Source: JBAZAX01 sp964568625 | GTDB lineage: Bacteria > Babelota > Babeliae > Babelales > RVW-14 | Direction: 5' to 3' | Assembly (NCBI GenBank): GCA_964568625.1 | Contig: CAZMQG010000006.1 | Span: 1 to 64,000, forward strand | DNA length: 64,000 bases | Shown here: positions 1 to 9,682 of the stretch, piece after piece | How the letters are laid out: each line of letters opens with the position of its first letter | Numbering within the stretch: position 1 is the stretch's first letter | Notes under the pieces: generated by a model | The model's input: the letters and a program-made list of their open reading frames with translations, nothing else | The model's database searches: none | Told to the model about the DNA's origin: nothing | Translations under genes and position numbers: made by a program

Positions 1-888
<888 letters not shown>

Positions 889-891
889 TAA

Positions 892-2100
892 TCATACTTT
901 TTTAGGTAAATAAAGTTGCTGTACAAATAAAATTGTTGCGATAACTGCCATTATACTTCCAAACAAAAATGGTGCCGTGCTGTCGACATATGTCCATAAA
1001 AGACCTGCAATGCATGATGCAAAGAATGTGCAGATTCCAACTATGGTTTGATATAAACCGAATGCAGTTCCAAACATTTTTGATGGAACAATGTTGGCGA
1101 TGTGAGCTTTGACTATGCTGTCGGTTTGAGCCATATAGAGGCCATAAAGAATAAACACAAGCCACATCCAGACCCCATCTTGAATAAAACCACTGAGTGC
1201 AAACGAGATTGCAAATGTTAGAAATCCTGAGATTAAAATTTTTTCAGTTCCGATTTTATCAGAAAGAATTCCGATTGGAAGTGCAAATATCGAGTGAGTT
1301 AAATGATAAATAACATAAGCAGATGTTGTTAACGTGAGAGAAAGAGCAAGATTTTGTGATCTTAAAATTAAAAACAGATCCGAACTGTTTCCGATATTAA
1401 AGAGTACTGTGATTAATAAAAATTTGTTAAACGTTGGTGATATGCTTACTAGTGCAACTTTTTCATGTGGAGTGTCAAGAGAAAATTCTTTTGAAGATTT
1501 TGCCTGCCCTAGCTTTTTTCCATCAGTTAAAAACATTAAAAGTAAGACTCCAATAACCGAAGGTATAAGACTTAACAAAAATATTGTTCGCAAATTATTA
1601 TTTAAAATCGAAAGAAGAGCAATAGCTATAATTGGGCCAATTGCAGCCCCTGCACTATCAAAACCTCTATGCAAACCAAAGGCTCGTCCTCTGTATTTTG
1701 GTTCTGTGTAATCTGCAATTAAGGCATCACGAGCCGAGACTCTTATCCCTTTGCCTAGTCTATCTGCAACTCTGGCAGCCATAGCCATGGGCCAGCTGTA
1801 TGCAAGCCCAATCATGGCTTTTGATACTGCAGAAAGTGAATATCCAAATACTACAAATGGTTTGCGTGTGTTTAATTTATCCGACAACCATCCCGAAAAT
1901 ACTTTGCATATATTTGAAAGTGATTCTGAAAGTCCAACTATAAATCCCATAATGTAGACGGGTGCACCCAGCCATGTTGTTAAAAACATTGGAATTAATG
2001 GATAAATCATCTCTGACGCAGTGTCGTTAAATAGGCTTACAAAGCCCATTACAATAACGTTTCTGGAAAGTTTCAATTTTCGTTCGAAATAAGACATCAT
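892..2100 (-). CDS. MFS transporter
   Basis: About 402 residues with around twelve hydrophobic segments, an early SLFNDTASEMIYPLIP motif and an MFS loop-2/3-like stretch (SGWLSDKLNTRKP). A second half repeats the pattern (PIGILSDKIGTEK). This is a major-facilitator inner-membrane transporter of the drug/metabolite type; the substrate cannot be read from sequence. The frame can be opened six bases upstream at a TTG, but the ATG at 2100 is preferred because AAAGGA sits six bases before it. It lies downstream of the WD40-like gene on the same strand with a gap of about 100 bases, and converges with the LRR-like gene, the two stops being only three bases apart. Confidence 0.88.
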   Translation of the reverse strand: MMSYFERKLKLSRNVIVMGFVSLFNDTASEMIYPLIPMFLTTWLGAPVYIMGFIVGLSESLSNICKVFSGWLSDKLNTRKPFVVFGYSLSAVSKAMIGLAYSWPMAMAARVADRLGKGIRVSARDALIADYTEPKYRGRAFGLHRGFDSAGAAIGPIIAIALLSILNNNLRTIFLLSLIPSVIGVLLLMFLTDGKKLGQAKSSKEFSLDTPHEKVALVSISPTFNKFLLITVLFNIGNSSDLFLILRSQNLALSLTLTTSAYVIYHLTHSIFALPIGILSDKIGTEKILISGFLTFAISFALSGFIQDGVWMWLVFILYGLYMAQTDSIVKAHIANIVPSKMFGTAFGLYQTIVGICTFFASCIAGLLWTYVDSTAPFLFGSIMAVIATILFVQQLYLPKKV

Positions 2101-2197
2101 ATACAATCCTTTCTCCTGTAATACTTATAGACTATTGTATGTATATTTTATTTTGTACACAATGATTTTGCGAATTGAGATTTTATGGGTATTGTTT

Positions 2198-3424
2198 TTA
2201 AAAACTCTGAGCATACAGAGGGGTTGTAGGTTGAACATCTGCTTCAATTTCCTCGTTGGCTTTGTTTATTTCAAACACTTTATTTTTCGGATTGTAAGTT
2301 ATTTTATAATCACCGGTCAACATCTCCGTACCTTTTCTTGATTGCTGTAATTCATGATTTTTTATATAACTTAAAACATTAAATAGACTAATTTCCAGAA
2401 CGAATAACGTTGAATTTGAGTCGCCTAAAATTAACTTCAGGCTTCTACCATCATCAGTAAGTGACGTGACTAAACATTCATGAGTAGCTGGTATTTCAAT
2501 TGAAATATGCTTTCTAGTGTGATTGTTAATTAATTTTACAAAAGTATGATCATTTTGTTGATATTCTATGCATGCAATATCACCGGTTTCAATATTGCAA
2601 TTAATAGCTGTGGCATTTGTTACAAAGAGTGTTGCGACATGAAAAAAATCTGAATTTTGGGAATGAGATGCGATTTGTCTTTGCAAAAAAAGAGATCCAT
2701 TTGAAAACATACATTGAAATTTGCACTTACATGGGATATTTCTGCGAGATATAAGTTTATTGTCATGATAAAAACTTATGGTATGGGGTTTAAATGGTGA
2801 ATGGTACTTGTTTGCGATAATTAGGATTTTATCTTGGCAGAATTGAACTTTATATCCAATTGCATCGGGAAGGTTTTCGAATAAATTTGTAACTTCTTCC
2901 TTATGAGTTGTTAAATTAATTTGAATTAGAGATCCTTTTGTTGTGACAATATTTAGTGTGTTGTCTTGAATATTCATATCCAAAATTTCATTTGGACATT
3001 GATAGTTATAAAAATCAGAAATTACTTCTTTAGTAATAAAATTATATTGTATGATTCTTATTTTAGAGGTTACTAGCTCATTATTTTCGTCTAAGTAACA
3101 TGTAGTTTTTATAGCAAACAAAATGGTTCCATCATCAAACGTATTAGATGTTACTATGTTATCTAAGTTTGTATATTGATCATCAAAAGTAATATCCAAA
3201 TTAAGGACTGCATTATTTCCTTTATATAGATCCCATACATGAAGCCATTCTTCTGTCGAAACTCCTAAGACGAAGCGATTATCCTTTGAAATTGTAATTC
3301 CGATTAAGTTGGGATTTGTTTTATTTATATGTAGTTTAGTATTAGTACATGGAATATTTGCATTTAATTTTAAAATTAGTTTAATTAAAATTAAAATAGT
3401 TAAAAAATATTTGTTAAATTTCAC
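2198..3424 (-). CDS. Secreted WD40/beta-propeller-like protein
   Basis: 408 residues. The start is GTG with AAAGG seven bases upstream. Residues 1-23 form a hydrophobic Sec-type signal (KYFLTILILIKLILKLNA). The body is beta-rich with WD-repeat-like pieces, best seen in ISKDNRFVLGVSTEEWLHVW near residue 45 and a later LTDDGRSLKLILGDSNSTLF segment. This suggests a periplasmic or secreted propeller acting as a binding scaffold. No enzyme motif is visible. The repeats are degenerate, so a quinoprotein-like propeller is an alternative. The partner is unknown. Confidence 0.6.
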   Translation of the reverse strand: MKFNKYFLTILILIKLILKLNANIPCTNTKLHINKTNPNLIGITISKDNRFVLGVSTEEWLHVWDLYKGNNAVLNLDITFDDQYTNLDNIVTSNTFDDGTILFAIKTTCYLDENNELVTSKIRIIQYNFITKEVISDFYNYQCPNEILDMNIQDNTLNIVTTKGSLIQINLTTHKEEVTNLFENLPDAIGYKVQFCQDKILIIANKYHSPFKPHTISFYHDNKLISRRNIPCKCKFQCMFSNGSLFLQRQIASHSQNSDFFHVATLFVTNATAINCNIETGDIACIEYQQNDHTFVKLINNHTRKHISIEIPATHECLVTSLTDDGRSLKLILGDSNSTLFVLEISLFNVLSYIKNHELQQSRKGTEMLTGDYKITYNPKNKVFEINKANEEIEADVQPTTPLYAQSF

Positions 3425-3536
3425 GATGAAGCCTTTGGATATACTATTGTGAGTAAGTAAAAAATAAAAAATGGACTCTTACTATAGCAAGATTGCCTAG
3501 TACGTAAAGAATTTATTAGGTGAATATCCTGAAATA

Positions 3537-4904
3537 TTAAATTTTTTTATCTTTGGCGTCATATCCAAGATTTTTTAATTGATCACGGAGCTGATCGGCA
3601 AGTGGCCAGTTTTTATCCTTTCTTGCCTGTTCCCGTTGATCAATTAATGTCTGTATTTCTGGCGTGACTAGTGTTTGCTCTTCATCAATTGGATATAAAG
3701 TTAGTCCTAAAATATTTTGAATTATGGCTTGAATAGCAAGCCTTGTTTGATCATTTTCTTTGATTTCTGAAAAGTTTTCGAATACGAGGCCCAATGCTTT
3801 AGGTGTATTGAGATCATCGCATAGAGCAGCAATAATTTTTTGTGCCAGTGGATTTTTCAAAATATCACAAGCTTTTAGGGTTTGTGTATTTTCTTGAGTT
3901 GAAGAGCTTTTGTTCAATTTTTTTATACCGAGTAAATTAACTAGTTTTTTATATGCAACTTGGCTAGCTTTTAATTCTTCATCGGAAAAATCTATTGGGG
4001 TTCTATAATTATGTTGTAAAAAGAAATAGCGTAGCACCATTGGATCAAAATGTTGAAAAATATCTTTTAGGGTTACAAAGTTACCTAATGATTTAGACAT
4101 TTTTTCTTTATTAATTGTTATAAATGCATTATGTAGCCAATAATGGGCGAATGGTTGATCATGAAGCCCTTCTGATTGTGCAATTTCATTTTCATGATGA
4201 GGGAAAATTAAATCCATGCCTCCCCCGTGTATGTCAATCGTTTGGCCAAGTAATTCTTGAGCCATGACGGAGCATTCAATATGCCAACCAGGGCGGCCGA
4301 ATCCCCAAGGGGAGTTCCAAAATTGACCTTCTGAATTACCTTTCCATAATGCAAAATCTTCAGGATTACGCTTGCGTTGATCAACTTCTATTCTAGCTCC
4401 GGTTTTTTGTTCATCTAATTCTCTGCCTGAAAGTTTTCCATATTCCTTGTATTTTGAAATATCGAAATACACGTCGGTGTCTATTACATATGCTTTGTCT
4501 TTTTTTATTAAATCGGCAACAAATTGTATGATCTGAGGAATATATTTTGTGACACGTGGTTCATGGTCAGGAGATATATTTCCTAAAGCTTTCATGTCTA
4601 AGTGATAAGCTTCAATAAATTTTTTGGCTATCTTTGGATATAAATTTATATCACCTTGCTCTATGGCTTTATTTAAAATTTTGTCATCGATATCCGTAAA
4701 ATTACGAACATAATTTACGTTATATCCCAGAAATTTAAGTAATCTGACTAAAACATCAAAATTAACGTAACATCTTCCATGCCCAAGATGTGAATAATCA
4801 TATGGAGTGATGCCGCAGACATATATCTTTACACGGTTAGGTTCTTGAGGAGTAAAGAATTCTTTTTTTCGGGTTAGAGTGTTAGTTAATTTTATTTTTA
4901 GCAT
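3537..4904 (-). CDS. cysS: Cysteinyl-tRNA synthetase
   Basis: 455 residues, normal length for class I CysRS, which charges tRNA-Cys in the cytosol. Visible landmarks: N-terminal zinc Cys in YVCGITPYDYSHLGHGR with the HIGH-type HLGHGR; the second zinc-site block IECSVMAQELLG; HHENEIAQSE; and the KMSKS loop in KEKMSKSLGNF. The C-terminal helical anticodon-binding part ends in the usual short basic tail. The start is ATG without a strong Shine-Dalgarno. A terminator hairpin separates it from the thioredoxin-like gene upstream, so it is probably transcribed alone. Confidence 0.97.
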   Translation of the reverse strand: MLKIKLTNTLTRKKEFFTPQEPNRVKIYVCGITPYDYSHLGHGRCYVNFDVLVRLLKFLGYNVNYVRNFTDIDDKILNKAIEQGDINLYPKIAKKFIEAYHLDMKALGNISPDHEPRVTKYIPQIIQFVADLIKKDKAYVIDTDVYFDISKYKEYGKLSGRELDEQKTGARIEVDQRKRNPEDFALWKGNSEGQFWNSPWGFGRPGWHIECSVMAQELLGQTIDIHGGGMDLIFPHHENEIAQSEGLHDQPFAHYWLHNAFITINKEKMSKSLGNFVTLKDIFQHFDPMVLRYFFLQHNYRTPIDFSDEELKASQVAYKKLVNLLGIKKLNKSSSTQENTQTLKACDILKNPLAQKIIAALCDDLNTPKALGLVFENFSEIKENDQTRLAIQAIIQNILGLTLYPIDEEQTLVTPEIQTLIDQREQARKDKNWPLADQLRDQLKNLGYDAKDKKI

Positions 4905-4943
4905 AATTTACACTTTTTATACTTTTAGGGTCTTAAAATAATA

Positions 4944-4967
4944 AGAGCCCGCTTTTCAGCGGGCTCT
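4944..4967 (-). terminator. Rho-independent terminator after the thioredoxin-like gene
   Basis: A perfect 9-bp stem (agagcccgc / gcgggctct) with a 6-nt loop lies 15 bases past the stop of the minus-strand gene at 4982. On that strand it is followed by a T-rich tract (ttattatttta). Confidence 0.85.
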
Positions 4968-4981
4968 CTAACTTTTAGATC

Positions 4982-5464
4982 TTATTCATGATCTTCGAGA
5001 GATTCTTCAATCTTCTTAGAAAGATCTTCTTTAGAAATTGCCCCTGCAACTCTGTCTTGTTCTTTACCATCTTTAAAAATGATAAATGTTGGAACGCCTT
5101 GAAGATTTTGTGTTGCAAATACGTCTTCAGCTTTTTCTTTGCAAACTGTTACAAACTTGCATTTTTCTTTCATGTTGTTTGCAACTTCTTCAAATACTGG
5201 TTTCATGTCTTTGCATACGCTGCAGAAATCTGCGTAGAAATCAACTATTACGAGTTTGTCTGATTTTAGAACTTCATTTTCGAATTGTTCTTTATTTTCA
5301 ACTGCAACTACTGCAGTTGCTGCAGCTTCAACTGGTTTAGCTGCATCGGTTGCTGTTTGTTCTGTTTTAGGTGCATCGCATTCTTTGCATTTTTTGCACC
5401 AGTCACAACCTGTAAAAACTACCAATGTCAATAAACCTAGCAACCATGATGAATTTTTCATCAT
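4982..5464 (-). CDS. Thioredoxin-fold lipoprotein with CxxC site CSVC
   Basis: 160 residues. A lipoprotein signal ends at the lipobox VFTGC, followed by a short Cys-rich segment (CDWCKKCKEC) and an Ala/Glu linker to about residue 60. A thioredoxin domain then reaches the C-terminus, with VDFYADFCSVCKDMKP as the active site and the cis-Pro loop GVPTFIIFKDG. The middle pair is Ser-Val instead of Gly-Pro. A membrane-anchored periplasmic thiol-disulfide role is likely, as oxidase, reductase or DsbD/TlpA-like partner; direction cannot be told. GAAAGGAC precedes the ATG. It has its own terminator downstream. Confidence 0.87.
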   Translation of the reverse strand: MMKNSSWLLGLLTLVVFTGCDWCKKCKECDAPKTEQTATDAAKPVEAAATAVVAVENKEQFENEVLKSDKLVIVDFYADFCSVCKDMKPVFEEVANNMKEKCKFVTVCKEKAEDVFATQNLQGVPTFIIFKDGKEQDRVAGAISKEDLSKKIEESLEDHE

Positions 5465-5641
5465 AAAAAAAGTCCTTTCAAAAAAGAAAAATATAGAATT
5501 AATAATGCTAATAAAATAAATAAAAACAACTTTAATTGTATAATATCTAGAAAAATCAATTTCGTACAGATACTATTTAATTAAAGCAGTATAGTATTAT
5601 ATCAGTTTTTATTAAAAAGTTTAGTGGGAATTTTTAATATT

Positions 5642-5911
5642 ATGATAACACTAAGATTCGGCCGCGTTATTGGAGCGGTTGCCTTATGTTTGGTTTTTAT
5701 AAAAATTTATCAACATAACCAAATAATAAAATTGAATTACAAAAAACAGCGACTAGAGTTGAAGAAAAATGATTTAAATAGGAGCTGTAGTAATCTAAAA
5801 GTCGAATTATGCAGATTAAAAAATGCTGAATATATAAAAAAAATTGTGCATGAAAAATGGGGTATGGAAAAATTAAAGTTTGCCCAGGTGATTACATTTA
5901 CGGGTTTTTAA
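5642..5911 (+). CDS. ftsL: FtsL/DivIC-like septal membrane protein
   Basis: About 89 residues with one transmembrane segment near the N-terminus (IGAVALCLVFIKIY) followed by a Lys/Leu/Asn-rich coiled coil. It sits 14 bases upstream of the FtsI-type transpeptidase. Size, topology and position match FtsL, the bitopic divisome protein that works with FtsI/FtsW. FtsL sequences are poorly conserved, so context carries most of the weight. The ATG at 5642 (GGGA about 11 bases upstream) is preferred to a GTG at 5624 that has no ribosome-binding site. Confidence 0.6.
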   Translation: MITLRFGRVIGAVALCLVFIKIYQHNQIIKLNYKKQRLELKKNDLNRSCSNLKVELCRLKNAEYIKKIVHEKWGMEKLKFAQVITFTGF

Positions 5912-5925
5912 ATCGAGTTTAAGAT

Positions 5926-7578
5926 ATGATAAAAAAACAGAGAGATTATAAAATTCGGCTTGGCGTTGTTTTAATTTTATTTGGATTGTTTTTTTCTATA
6001 ATCTTAATAAGACTTTTTTTGTTGCAGATTTATCAAAAAAATTTCTTTAGAGTCCTAGCATCCCAACAGTACAATTTTACGGTAAAAGTTAATCTTCCTC
6101 GTGGTGAGATTTTTGATCGAAGAGGGTATGAATTACTTGCGTTTAATAGATCTGTACCATCTGCATTTATTTTGCCACACCAGTTTACGGAACAGAAAAA
6201 AACAGAAAGTTTTTTGAAGCGATTCTATCCTGTTGTTTACAAAAAAATGAAAGCTCGCCCGGATAAGCATTTTTTATGGCTTGATCGTGCTCTTACTGCT
6301 GATCAGGTTGAAACCTTGAAAAAAAATGGGACAAGTGATGTTCAGTTTATCGATGAACCGCGTCGTTTTTATTTTTCTCCGGCATCTGCACATTTGATTG
6401 GGTTTACTGACATTGACAGTAGGGGGATATCTGGAATTGAACTTGAGTTTGAAAAATGGTTGGGTGGAAAGCCTATGCAGTTAACAGTTCAAAAGGATGC
6501 AAGATCTAAGAATTTTTATTTTGGGAAAGAGATAGAGAAAGAGGGATATTGTGGTAAGCCAATAAGATTAACGATTGATAAGAATATTCAAAATCTTGTA
6601 TTTGATGAGTTGGAAAGTGCTGTTCAGAGTTACCAAGCAGTATCCGGATCTGTTTTAGTGCTTGATCCTGATACGGGGCATGTTATTGCCATGACAAATT
6701 ATCCGTCGTTTGATCCAAATCAGAAAAATATTCAAAAATTAGATATAACAAAAAATTTTATAGTAACAGAATGTTTTGAGCTTGGTTCTGTTATGAAGGC
6801 ATTTCTTGCTCTTGCTGCGCTTGCAGAAGGAGTTGTTACTTTGGATGAAGTTTTTGATTGCCAGGGTAAAATTGCATATGTTAACGGCGTGAAAGTTGAA
6901 AATTGGAAAAGTTTAGGTGAGTTGAGCTTTGCTGATGTTATTAAATTTTCAAGTAATGTTGGAACTGCGAAAGTTGCAATGCGTTTAGGTCCCAAGCTTT
7001 ATGATCACCTCAAAAAAACTGGGTTTGGTACAAAAACTGGAATAGAATTTCCAGGAGAGAGAGAGGGTTTTGTGAATCCTCCAAAAAATTGGAGCAGATC
7101 ATCTCCGATTGTTATGTCATTTGGATATGAGATTATGGCTTCGCTTTTGCAGCTTGGTCGTGCATTTTGTATTTTTTCCAATGGTGGATATCTTGTAAAT
7201 CCAACGCTTTTGATGGAGCCAAAAATAAAAAAAGATTATTCTAAAAAAATTAAACTTTACAGTGATGATGTGATTTCTAAAATGCGTCAAATTTTGAGTG
7301 GGGTTGGAGCCTTACATCCAATAAAGGGCTGTACGGTTATGGGGAAGACAGGTACCGCCCGTTGTGCTTCACATGGTGGTTATTCAAACAAAGAACACGT
7401 GTATACATTTGCTGGAATGGTAGAAAAAGGTGATTATAAACGCGTTATTGTTACGTTTATAAATCGGCCACAAAAAACTCATCTGTGGGCATCTGAAGTT
7501 GCGGCGCCACTTTTTCAACGAGTGGCGGAACGTATGTTGATCTATGAATCTGCGGATAAGTGCGAAATAATGTTATAA
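5926..7578 (+). CDS. ftsI: Penicillin-binding protein, FtsI/PBP2-type transpeptidase
   Basis: 550 residues: one N-terminal membrane anchor (residues 9-33), a PBP dimerisation domain beginning LPRGEIFDRRG, and a transpeptidase domain with all three motifs. These are SVMK in ELGSVMKAFLALAAL (usually STFK), SSN in IKFSSNVGTAK, and KTGT in VMGKTGTARC. The enzyme cross-links septal or lateral peptidoglycan in the periplasm. Placement right after the FtsL-like gene favours the division enzyme FtsI over the elongation enzyme PBP2. There is no C-terminal PASTA domain, but a separate PASTA protein is encoded at 56387. Confidence 0.93.
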   Translation: MIKKQRDYKIRLGVVLILFGLFFSIILIRLFLLQIYQKNFFRVLASQQYNFTVKVNLPRGEIFDRRGYELLAFNRSVPSAFILPHQFTEQKKTESFLKRFYPVVYKKMKARPDKHFLWLDRALTADQVETLKKNGTSDVQFIDEPRRFYFSPASAHLIGFTDIDSRGISGIELEFEKWLGGKPMQLTVQKDARSKNFYFGKEIEKEGYCGKPIRLTIDKNIQNLVFDELESAVQSYQAVSGSVLVLDPDTGHVIAMTNYPSFDPNQKNIQKLDITKNFIVTECFELGSVMKAFLALAALAEGVVTLDEVFDCQGKIAYVNGVKVENWKSLGELSFADVIKFSSNVGTAKVAMRLGPKLYDHLKKTGFGTKTGIEFPGEREGFVNPPKNWSRSSPIVMSFGYEIMASLLQLGRAFCIFSNGGYLVNPTLLMEPKIKKDYSKKIKLYSDDVISKMRQILSGVGALHPIKGCTVMGKTGTARCASHGGYSNKEHVYTFAGMVEKGDYKRVIVTFINRPQKTHLWASEVAAPLFQRVAERMLIYESADKCEIML

Positions 7579-7583
7579 TAAAG

Positions 7584-7955
7584 CTACTCTGGTCTTATGA
7601 ATGCGTTTGGAATGTAAGTAACGGCGTGCTTATTATTATCTTTTAAATGGACGGTTGCAATGTCAAAGCGTAAGACTTTATCTCGAATTTGATTTTGCAA
7701 GATAAAATGTTTTGCGGCTTTTATGATTTTGAGCTGTTTTGATTTATTAACCACAAGAGAGGTTGGAAAATATTCGGTTTTTCGTGTTTTAACTTCAATA
7801 AAAGCAATGACGTCATCTTTTTGAGCTATTAAATCGACTTCGCCGTATCGGGTGCTATAGTTACGAGCAAGAATTTTGAAACTATTAAGAGCAAGCCATT
7901 TTTCAACGGCTTGCTCTCCGGTATTTCCAACTAATTTTTTGTCTGTAATTGTCAT
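7584..7955 (-). CDS. YraN/UPF0102 family endonuclease-like protein
   Basis: 123 residues, full length for UPF0102. The family signature is clear: GEQAVEKWLALNSFKILARN, then GEVDLIA and FIEVKTRK, the D/E...ExK core of a restriction-endonuclease-like fold. The cellular role of the family is not firmly established; a nucleic-acid function is inferred from the fold. It converges with the PBP gene, whose stop is only five bases away, so the two transcripts must overlap or terminate bidirectionally. No strong ribosome-binding site is visible before the ATG. Confidence 0.9.
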   Translation of the reverse strand: MTITDKKLVGNTGEQAVEKWLALNSFKILARNYSTRYGEVDLIAQKDDVIAFIEVKTRKTEYFPTSLVVNKSKQLKIIKAAKHFILQNQIRDKVLRFDIATVHLKDNNKHAVTYIPNAFIRPE

Positions 7956-8015
7956 GAATTATGTAAAAAAAACTTGCGTTATACGATAATTTCTTGTCGA
8001 GTAATTAGATTTGTT

Positions 8016-8798
8016 TTAAAAAAAAATGTCAGTAGGTTTATTTGTAATTCCACTTGCTAGCTGTGTAAATTGTGAATCTGGGAATTTTATTAATAACTGT
8101 TCGAGGTGTTGCTTAAACTCAGAATTCTTTTTCTGCTTTTTAGCTAACTGACATTTCAGGTAAAGAATACGTGCTTCGAGGCTTGGATTCTTAGGCAAAT
8201 AATCTTTTTCTAACGAATTTATTCGATTTTGTGCGGCAGTATATTTTTTCTGGTTTAGGTAAAAATTGAAAACATAAACTTCTTTATCTATAAGCTTAAA
8301 TTCGCATGTATGCTGTATATCGCGTATGTCAGATGAGTACTTTTTGTATGTAGGTGTATCTAAATACTCTTGGCAGAGTTTTGTTGCTTCAATTGTTGTG
8401 GTCTGGTCGCAGTTGGGATTTAATGTTTGGTAAAATTTTGAAAGGATTGCGCGGTATTTTGCATACTCTGCATTTTCATCGGATGGATAAAATTGTGCAA
8501 AATCATTGTAAAGTTCATAAGCTGATGGGAATTTGCCAAGTTTAAAATATGTTTCAGCTAGTGCCAATTTGTGCTGAGAAATGTCCTGTTGATCGGAAAA
8601 ACGTGTTAAGATTTCTTCCAAATATTCTGATGCTGAATCTTCGTTTTTATTACTTAAGTCTGCATAAGCTTGTTGTTTGAGTTCTTCATAACTAAGTTCA
8701 TTGCGGCTTTTTTGTTTGCTACATCCGCACATAAATGCCGCTGCGCCTAAAGATAAGATTAGAATAGTTATTTTAAATTTAGCAAAATTTTTATTCAT
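8016..8798 (-). CDS. bamD: Outer-membrane assembly lipoprotein BamD-like (YfiO)
   Basis: 260 residues with a lipoprotein signal ending in FMCGC. TPR-like helix pairs follow through the whole chain (YEELKQQAYADLSNKNEDSA, KLALAETYFKLGKFPSAYEL, QHLEQLLIKFPDSQ), the arrangement of BamD, which works with BamA to insert outer-membrane beta-barrels. AAGGAT lies seven bases before the ATG. It implies a diderm envelope. Other TPR lipoproteins look similar, so the exact BamD call is strong but not absolute. Confidence 0.83.
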   Translation of the reverse strand: MNKNFAKFKITILILSLGAAAFMCGCSKQKSRNELSYEELKQQAYADLSNKNEDSASEYLEEILTRFSDQQDISQHKLALAETYFKLGKFPSAYELYNDFAQFYPSDENAEYAKYRAILSKFYQTLNPNCDQTTTIEATKLCQEYLDTPTYKKYSSDIRDIQHTCEFKLIDKEVYVFNFYLNQKKYTAAQNRINSLEKDYLPKNPSLEARILYLKCQLAKKQKKNSEFKQHLEQLLIKFPDSQFTQLASGITNKPTDIFF

Positions 8799-9220
8799 AA
8801 ATAAATCCTTAATTTTCTAGACTATAATAAAATTCTAACTTTTTTGAGAATCAGTGACTTCTTGATAACCTTTACCATTTTAGTTGATTGTACGATTTTT
8901 TAAAGTCCAGATTTTTGTATGATCAATTAAGCCTGACAGTTAGGTTTATTCATATATGTTTAGCTTCGCATGTTTTTACATGATAATCAAGATAATATGC
9001 CGTGTAGGCATGGTAAAATTTATGATTGAAAAAATATGTAAATTTTATTAATGTTATTTGATTGTTTGAAAATATTTAGCATTAAGATACCGAAAAAGCT
9101 TAGTGGGTAAAGATATTTTGTATTTAGGCCAGATTTTTGTTTAGATTTTGTGGGGTTCTGATAAAATTTAATTATAAAATTAATCTATTTGGAGGCGTTC
9201 CTGAAAGAAGAGGGATTTTT
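8799..9220 (+). other. Intergenic region between divergent bamD and nfeD genes
   Basis: About 420 AT-rich bases that must hold the divergent promoters of the BamD-like gene and the NfeD/SPFH operon. I see no convincing RNA gene, open frame or long repeat in it. Confidence 0.5.
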
Positions 9221-9682
9221 ATGAAAGAATTTATTTTGGAACTTATTTTCGGATATACGGCCTATGCTTGGCTACTGGTTGCTCTGGGGCTTCTTCTTCT
9301 TGAACTTTCAACTCCAGGTTTGTTTTTTTTCATAGCTTTTGCATTTGGAGCGGTATGTGCTGCTGTTGCGGCTTTTCTTTGTTTATCAATAATTTCTCAA
9401 ATATGTATTGCTCTTATTAGTTCAACACTTTGTTTTATTGCCATTAAGTATTTTTTTGCAACACATAAAACAAAAAATTTTGATAGTAAAACAAATGTTG
9501 AAGCGTTGATTGGGGAAGAGGCAATAGTTGTTGAAGCCATTGGTCCTAATCAACCTGGGGCGATTAGGGTAAAAAGAGAGTTGTGGGGAGCCATTTTAAG
9601 AGATGGTTCTATGTTGCAAATTGGTACGATCGTTAAAATTGTTGATATTCAAGGTAATAAGCTTGTTGTGAGGAGTTTATAA
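9221..9682 (+). CDS. NfeD-like membrane protein
   Basis: About 153 residues: two or three hydrophobic segments (WLLVALGLLLLELSTPGLFF, then FAFGAVCAAVAAFLCL), then a C-terminal OB-fold (ALIGEEAIVVEAIGPNQPG ... IVKIVDIQGNKLVVRSL) typical of short NfeD proteins. NfeD partners membrane-bound SPFH proteins and is thought to help organise them. The frame opens 84 bases earlier, but the ATG at 9221 has GAGGGA six bases upstream and begins just before the first membrane segment. Its TAA overlaps the next ATG by one base (TAATG), so translation is coupled. Confidence 0.9.
   Translation: MKEFILELIFGYTAYAWLLVALGLLLLELSTPGLFFFIAFAFGAVCAAVAAFLCLSIISQICIALISSTLCFIAIKYFFATHKTKNFDSKTNVEALIGEEAIVVEAIGPNQPGAIRVKRELWGAILRDGSMLQIGTIVKIVDIQGNKLVVRSL

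Noticed and set aside
1334..1711. 125-codon plus-strand frame inside the MFS gene
   Set aside because: It is antisense to a clear transporter and has no ribosome-binding site.
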